Source: Akkermansiaceae bacterium
GTDB lineage: Bacteria; Verrucomicrobiota; Verrucomicrobiia; Verrucomicrobiales; Akkermansiaceae
Direction: 5' to 3'
Assembly: GCA_024233115.1 (NCBI GenBank)
Contig: JACKQB010000005.1
Span: forward strand, 248,001 to 312,000
DNA: 64,000 nt
Made by a program: the position numbers and the translations under genes. The notes beneath the pieces are model-generated. The model worked only from the letters and a program-made list of their open reading frames with translations, did not search any database and was not told the DNA's origin. Shown here piece by piece: positions 61,493-64,000 of the stretch (position 1 is its first letter; each line of letters starts with the position of its first letter).

Positions 61493-61954
61493 TTAATCCG
61501 TGTGGAAAACCTCCTTCATGGACATCCAGAGGCCGTCGCCTTGGTGGCTGGGCACCTTGACCTGGCAGGCGTCCGTGAGTTTCCACCACTTGCGGTTGAT
61601 CTCGTAGGACTCCGCCTTTTTCTGGTCGGCCGCCATATCGCTGCCCCAGTATTCGAGGTATCCAAAGAGGTAGTGTTTCCCCGGTTCGATCTCGGCGATG
61701 TAGATGGAGAAATTACGGAAGTTGCATTCCTTCATTGCATCAAGCACACCCGGCCAGCACTCGGCGTGGAGTTTGGTGTATTCCTCGATTTTCTCCGGCT
61801 TGATCCCCACGACCATGCCCAGCCGGGTCACGTTTTCCGGTCGCTGCCGGTTTGTTGGATTGCCTTCACCAGAATCGTCGGATGATTTGGTTTGATGGCA
61901 TCCGGAGATCAGCAGTGTGAGCAGCAGGATGGGGATGGATAATCGGGTATGCAT
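61493..61954 (-). CDS. L-rhamnose mutarotase-like lipoprotein
   Basis: A 153-residue protein. Residues 1-19 form a lipoprotein signal with lipobox LLISGC (Cys19), followed by a Ser/Asp linker. From about 45 the chain matches the RhaM family: VTRLGMVVGIKPEKIEEYTKLHAECWPGVLDAMKECN, NFSIYIAEIEPGKHYLFGYLEYWG and NRKWWKLTDACQ. RhaM interconverts alpha and beta anomers of L-rhamnose. Most members are cytoplasmic; a lipid-anchored form is unusual and suggests anomer exchange in the periplasm before uptake by the adjacent SSS symporter. Because L-fucose has its own family (FucU), rhamnose is favoured over fucose. Confidence 0.78.
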   Translation of the reverse strand: MHTRLSIPILLLTLLISGCHQTKSSDDSGEGNPTNRQRPENVTRLGMVVGIKPEKIEEYTKLHAECWPGVLDAMKECNFRNFSIYIAEIEPGKHYLFGYLEYWGSDMAADQKKAESYEINRKWWKLTDACQVKVPSHQGDGLWMSMKEVFHTD

Positions 61955-61970
61955 TGGTTCGCGGGATGGG

Positions 61971-63611
61971 TTAGTTGAAAATACAGTAAATGGCGATCAT
62001 GAGGGCAAACACCCCCCCCCAGAGATACCAACCTGGTTTTCCAAGCGGATGGTTACTTTGGTAGGCTTCCCGGAGACTGGGGAAGTTGGCTTCCTCCTTG
62101 CTGTGGCGGGTGAGTAGTGAGGAGATCACCATGAGCAGAAGGTTGAAAACGAACAAGTAGAACGAGATCATCAGGAAGTGCGGCCACGGCGTGATCGTGA
62201 CGAGTGTTTTTCCACCGATAGTGAGCTGGTCGACCTCGAGCAGGTTCAGCATGCCCACGGAGATGCAGCACAGTGTTCCCAGGACAAGTGTGAGGAAGGC
62301 AGCCTTCGACGTGGCCCGGTGCCAGAAAACACCTAACAGGAATACCGCTGCAATGGGCGGAGCCAGGAACCCGATCAGACTTTGGAAGAGGTCAAAGAGG
62401 TTTCTCTCGCCTTTGTTGTTAGCGAGGAAGATAGCAATTCCCACGGCAAGAACGGCGGCTGACACAGTGATGATCCGACCGGTTTTCTTCAGCAGATGAT
62501 CACTTGCTCCCGGGTTGATATGACGTTTGTAGATATCGAGTGTGAAAATGGTGCTGAAGGAGTTCAGTCCCGAGTCGAGGGTGCTGATCACTGCGGCCAC
62601 CAGCACGGCCATGATCAAACCGATCATCCCGTGGGGGAGGTAGGTGGCGACCATTGTGGTGAAGACTGCTTTGTCGTCATCAATCCCCGGCAGCAGTCTG
62701 GCGGCAAAAATCCCCGGTATCAGGAAGATGAACGGTGGAAGTATTTTCAGGAAAGCGGCAAACAGGGTGCCTGCCTGCCCCTGTTTCAAATCCCTGGCTC
62801 CCAACACGCGCTGGACGATGGTTTGGTCGGTACACCAAAACCAGAATCCAAGCACGGGATAACCCAGGAAATAGACATACCATGGGGTCTCCGCGCCATT
62901 GCCATGGAAGAGCTTCCATGTCATCTCAGGGTTACTACCCACCTCGATGGTCGCCGCCTCCCCGAACCCACCCACCTGGACGAGGCCGATGACGGCGAGT
63001 GCGGATGCGCCGCCGATCATTAACAGCGATTGAAAAGAGTCCGTCCATACCACGGCGGCGAGGCCGCCTGCCACCGTGAAGCTGGCGGCAATCAATGCCA
63101 GTAATGCAATACTCGTGTATAGTTCCAACCCGGTGAGCTGGCTAAACAGGGCTCCTCCCGCAAAAAGCGTGCCACCTAACCACATGACAACGGTGCTAAA
63201 CAACGCATACCAACTCATAAAGCTGTAACATCGATTGCCAAAGCGCTTGCGCATGAATTCGGGCATGGTCGATACCTTGGTGTGCAGGTAGTAGGGCACA
63301 AAAAACATCCCTAGAAAGAAGAGGAAAACAAACGCCATCCACTCATAGTTAGCCGTTGCCATCCCGGTTGTGTAGCCCGCGCCACAGCTCGCTATTAAAA
63401 ATGCCGGGCCAACGTTGGTGCCAAAAATACTGAGTCCCACATTACCCCAGCCCAGGGAGCGGGACGCAAGGAACAAGTCATCTGAATGCCGCTGCCGCCA
63501 GCTGACAAAAAATCCAACACCTAACAATACTAACACATATACGACAATCACCCCGTAATCCGTTCCGTTCAGATGGATACCGGTATTGGCAACGAGTGGT
63601 TGTATGGACAT
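61971..63611 (-). CDS. SSS-family sodium:solute symporter
   Basis: A 546-residue inner-membrane symporter with about 14 hydrophobic segments. Family landmarks are DLFLASRSLGWGNVGLSIFGTNVGPAFLIA near residues 43-75, STMPEFMRKRFGNR, GGLAAVVWTDSFQS and the sodium-site region ISTLDSGLNSFSTIFTLDIYKR. It resembles the sugar (SGLT-like) branch. It lies 16 bases before the RhaM-like lipoprotein gene and follows a partial gene by 30 bases, so the cluster appears to import and oxidise one sugar. Substrate inferred as L-rhamnose or a related deoxy-sugar. Confidence 0.88.
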   Translation of the reverse strand: MSIQPLVANTGIHLNGTDYGVIVVYVLVLLGVGFFVSWRQRHSDDLFLASRSLGWGNVGLSIFGTNVGPAFLIASCGAGYTTGMATANYEWMAFVFLFFLGMFFVPYYLHTKVSTMPEFMRKRFGNRCYSFMSWYALFSTVVMWLGGTLFAGGALFSQLTGLELYTSIALLALIAASFTVAGGLAAVVWTDSFQSLLMIGGASALAVIGLVQVGGFGEAATIEVGSNPEMTWKLFHGNGAETPWYVYFLGYPVLGFWFWCTDQTIVQRVLGARDLKQGQAGTLFAAFLKILPPFIFLIPGIFAARLLPGIDDDKAVFTTMVATYLPHGMIGLIMAVLVAAVISTLDSGLNSFSTIFTLDIYKRHINPGASDHLLKKTGRIITVSAAVLAVGIAIFLANNKGERNLFDLFQSLIGFLAPPIAAVFLLGVFWHRATSKAAFLTLVLGTLCCISVGMLNLLEVDQLTIGGKTLVTITPWPHFLMISFYLFVFNLLLMVISSLLTRHSKEEANFPSLREAYQSNHPLGKPGWYLWGGVFALMIAIYCIFN

Positions 63612-63641
63612 GTGTAGATGAAATGATGAGGAAGCGATGAC

Positions 63642-64000
63642 CTACGGCTGGGTATGGATGATGCATTGGGTTAGCCCCGCAGGCGAAGTCACGAAGGTCA
63701 GTGAGCCATCCGTTTGCACCGGTATCTCGTCGCCGGGGTCGTTAAGCGGGTTTGCGAAACAGGCGCGACGGATTGTCAGTTGCGGCACAGTCAGGATGGC
63801 TGTGCTGGCTTGCTTCCCATGGTTGATGACACGGCAAATAAACTTGCCGCCCCCCTCGGGATGTGGCCCGAGATGCAACAGGCTCAGGTTTTCGCCTTCG
63901 AGATGGACGATAGTTTCGGTCCTGGCCTGATCGATGTTAGAAACCACCGGGTGGTAGTGGATCGTCTGCTCCCTGGCCTCGCGTGTGGCTTTGGCGGGGT
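63642..64000 (-). CDS. C-terminal fragment of an extracellular enzyme, perhaps GH38-like, cut by window end
   Basis: The frame is open to the right edge and ends at 63642, giving about 119 residues. The segment is beta-rich: TIVHLEGENLSLLHLGPHPEGGGKF, ICRVINHGKQASTAILTVP, IRRACFANPLNDPGDEIPV and SLTFVTSPAGLTQCIIHTQ. This is the pattern of the C-terminal beta-sandwich of GH38 mannosidases and similar enzymes, where a chain of 'N-asp/glu-…L…P' blocks precedes a final strand. The family call is tentative because the catalytic part is outside the window. It starts the minus-strand operon. Confidence 0.5.
   Translation of the reverse strand, partial: PAKATREAREQTIHYHPVVSNIDQARTETIVHLEGENLSLLHLGPHPEGGGKFICRVINHGKQASTAILTVPQLTIRRACFANPLNDPGDEIPVQTDGSLTFVTSPAGLTQCIIHTQP

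Noticed and set aside
1..64000. SusC/SusD-type polysaccharide utilisation locus
   Set aside because: No TonB-dependent receptor or SusD-like lipoprotein is seen; uptake genes are SSS symporters.
1..64000. CRISPR array, prophage, transposase or tRNA genes
   Set aside because: No regularly spaced repeats, phage structural genes, transposase motifs or cloverleaf sequences were recognised by eye; a tRNA or small RNA scan was not possible here.

Overview
The window looks like a chromosomal piece of a marine or particle-associated Verrucomicrobiota bacterium, most likely order Verrucomicrobiales. The reasons are: several PEP-CTERM proteins with C-termini of the PEPSSAALLGLGG…RRRK type; secreted enzymes ending in the D-x-D-x-D-G…N…EYA module common in this phylum; a Verru_Chthon cassette A-like giant prepilin-type protein; lpxA (a Gram-negative envelope); and many sulfatases and glycoside hydrolases. 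No tRNA, rRNA, CRISPR array, phage, insertion sequence or SusC/SusD pair was seen. Assignments rest on motif reading alone.

Layout. 1-7100: end of a sulfatase gene, then a tightly coupled set (GH110 alpha-galactosidase, ECF-type sigma factor, membrane anti-sigma-like protein with a jelly-roll-like ectodomain) followed by a PEP-CTERM protein. 7200-11300: housekeeping and envelope genes (lpxA; minus strand: a pseudokinase/FGE-like membrane protein, a secreted protein, an N-acetylmuramoyl-L-alanine amidase). 11790-19556: a sugar-utilisation cluster (LacI regulator, unclassified TIM-barrel hydrolase, SSS sodium symporter, GH20 hexosaminidase). 19616-23821 (minus): a sulfatase coupled to a calcium-repeat protein whose N-terminal half duplicates the neighbouring PEP-CTERM protein. 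24049-28292: the giant prepilin-like protein and a small partner. 28539-36720: GH29 fucosidase, PL8 chondroitinase ABC-like lyase, LamG/PEP-CTERM protein, PhoD-like phosphatase. 36746-42563 (minus): a LamG/clan GH-D-like hydrolase and a GH2 enzyme. 42769-52804: a secreted transglutaminase-fold protein, a thioredoxin-like secreted protein, a GH38-like and a GH92 mannosidase. 52933-55376 (minus): three PEP-CTERM genes, two sharing near-identical ends. 55745-56027: debris of a GH38 gene and a GH97 gene. 56106-58754: a second GH38-like gene. 58806-64000 (minus): an apparent operon of SDR, RraA-like aldolase, beta-propeller lactonase, RhaM-like lipoprotein, SSS symporter and a partial protein that may be a GH38 C-terminus.

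Taken together the genes suggest stripping of sulfated and fucosylated host or algal glycans: N-glycan-type sugars (GH38, GH92, GH20, GH29, GH2), chondroitin-like glycosaminoglycan (PL8 plus sulfatases) and alpha-galactosides (GH110). Uptake appears to use SSS symporters, and the last cluster resembles non-phosphorylative oxidation of a deoxy-sugar. The most unusual points are the glycosidase/sigma/anti-sigma coupling with a shared jelly-roll motif, the recombination scar near 55.8 kb, the PEP-CTERM genes with exchangeable centres, the transglutaminase-fold protein beside mannosidases, and a frame-independent excess of the pentamer GTTAG/CTAAC.
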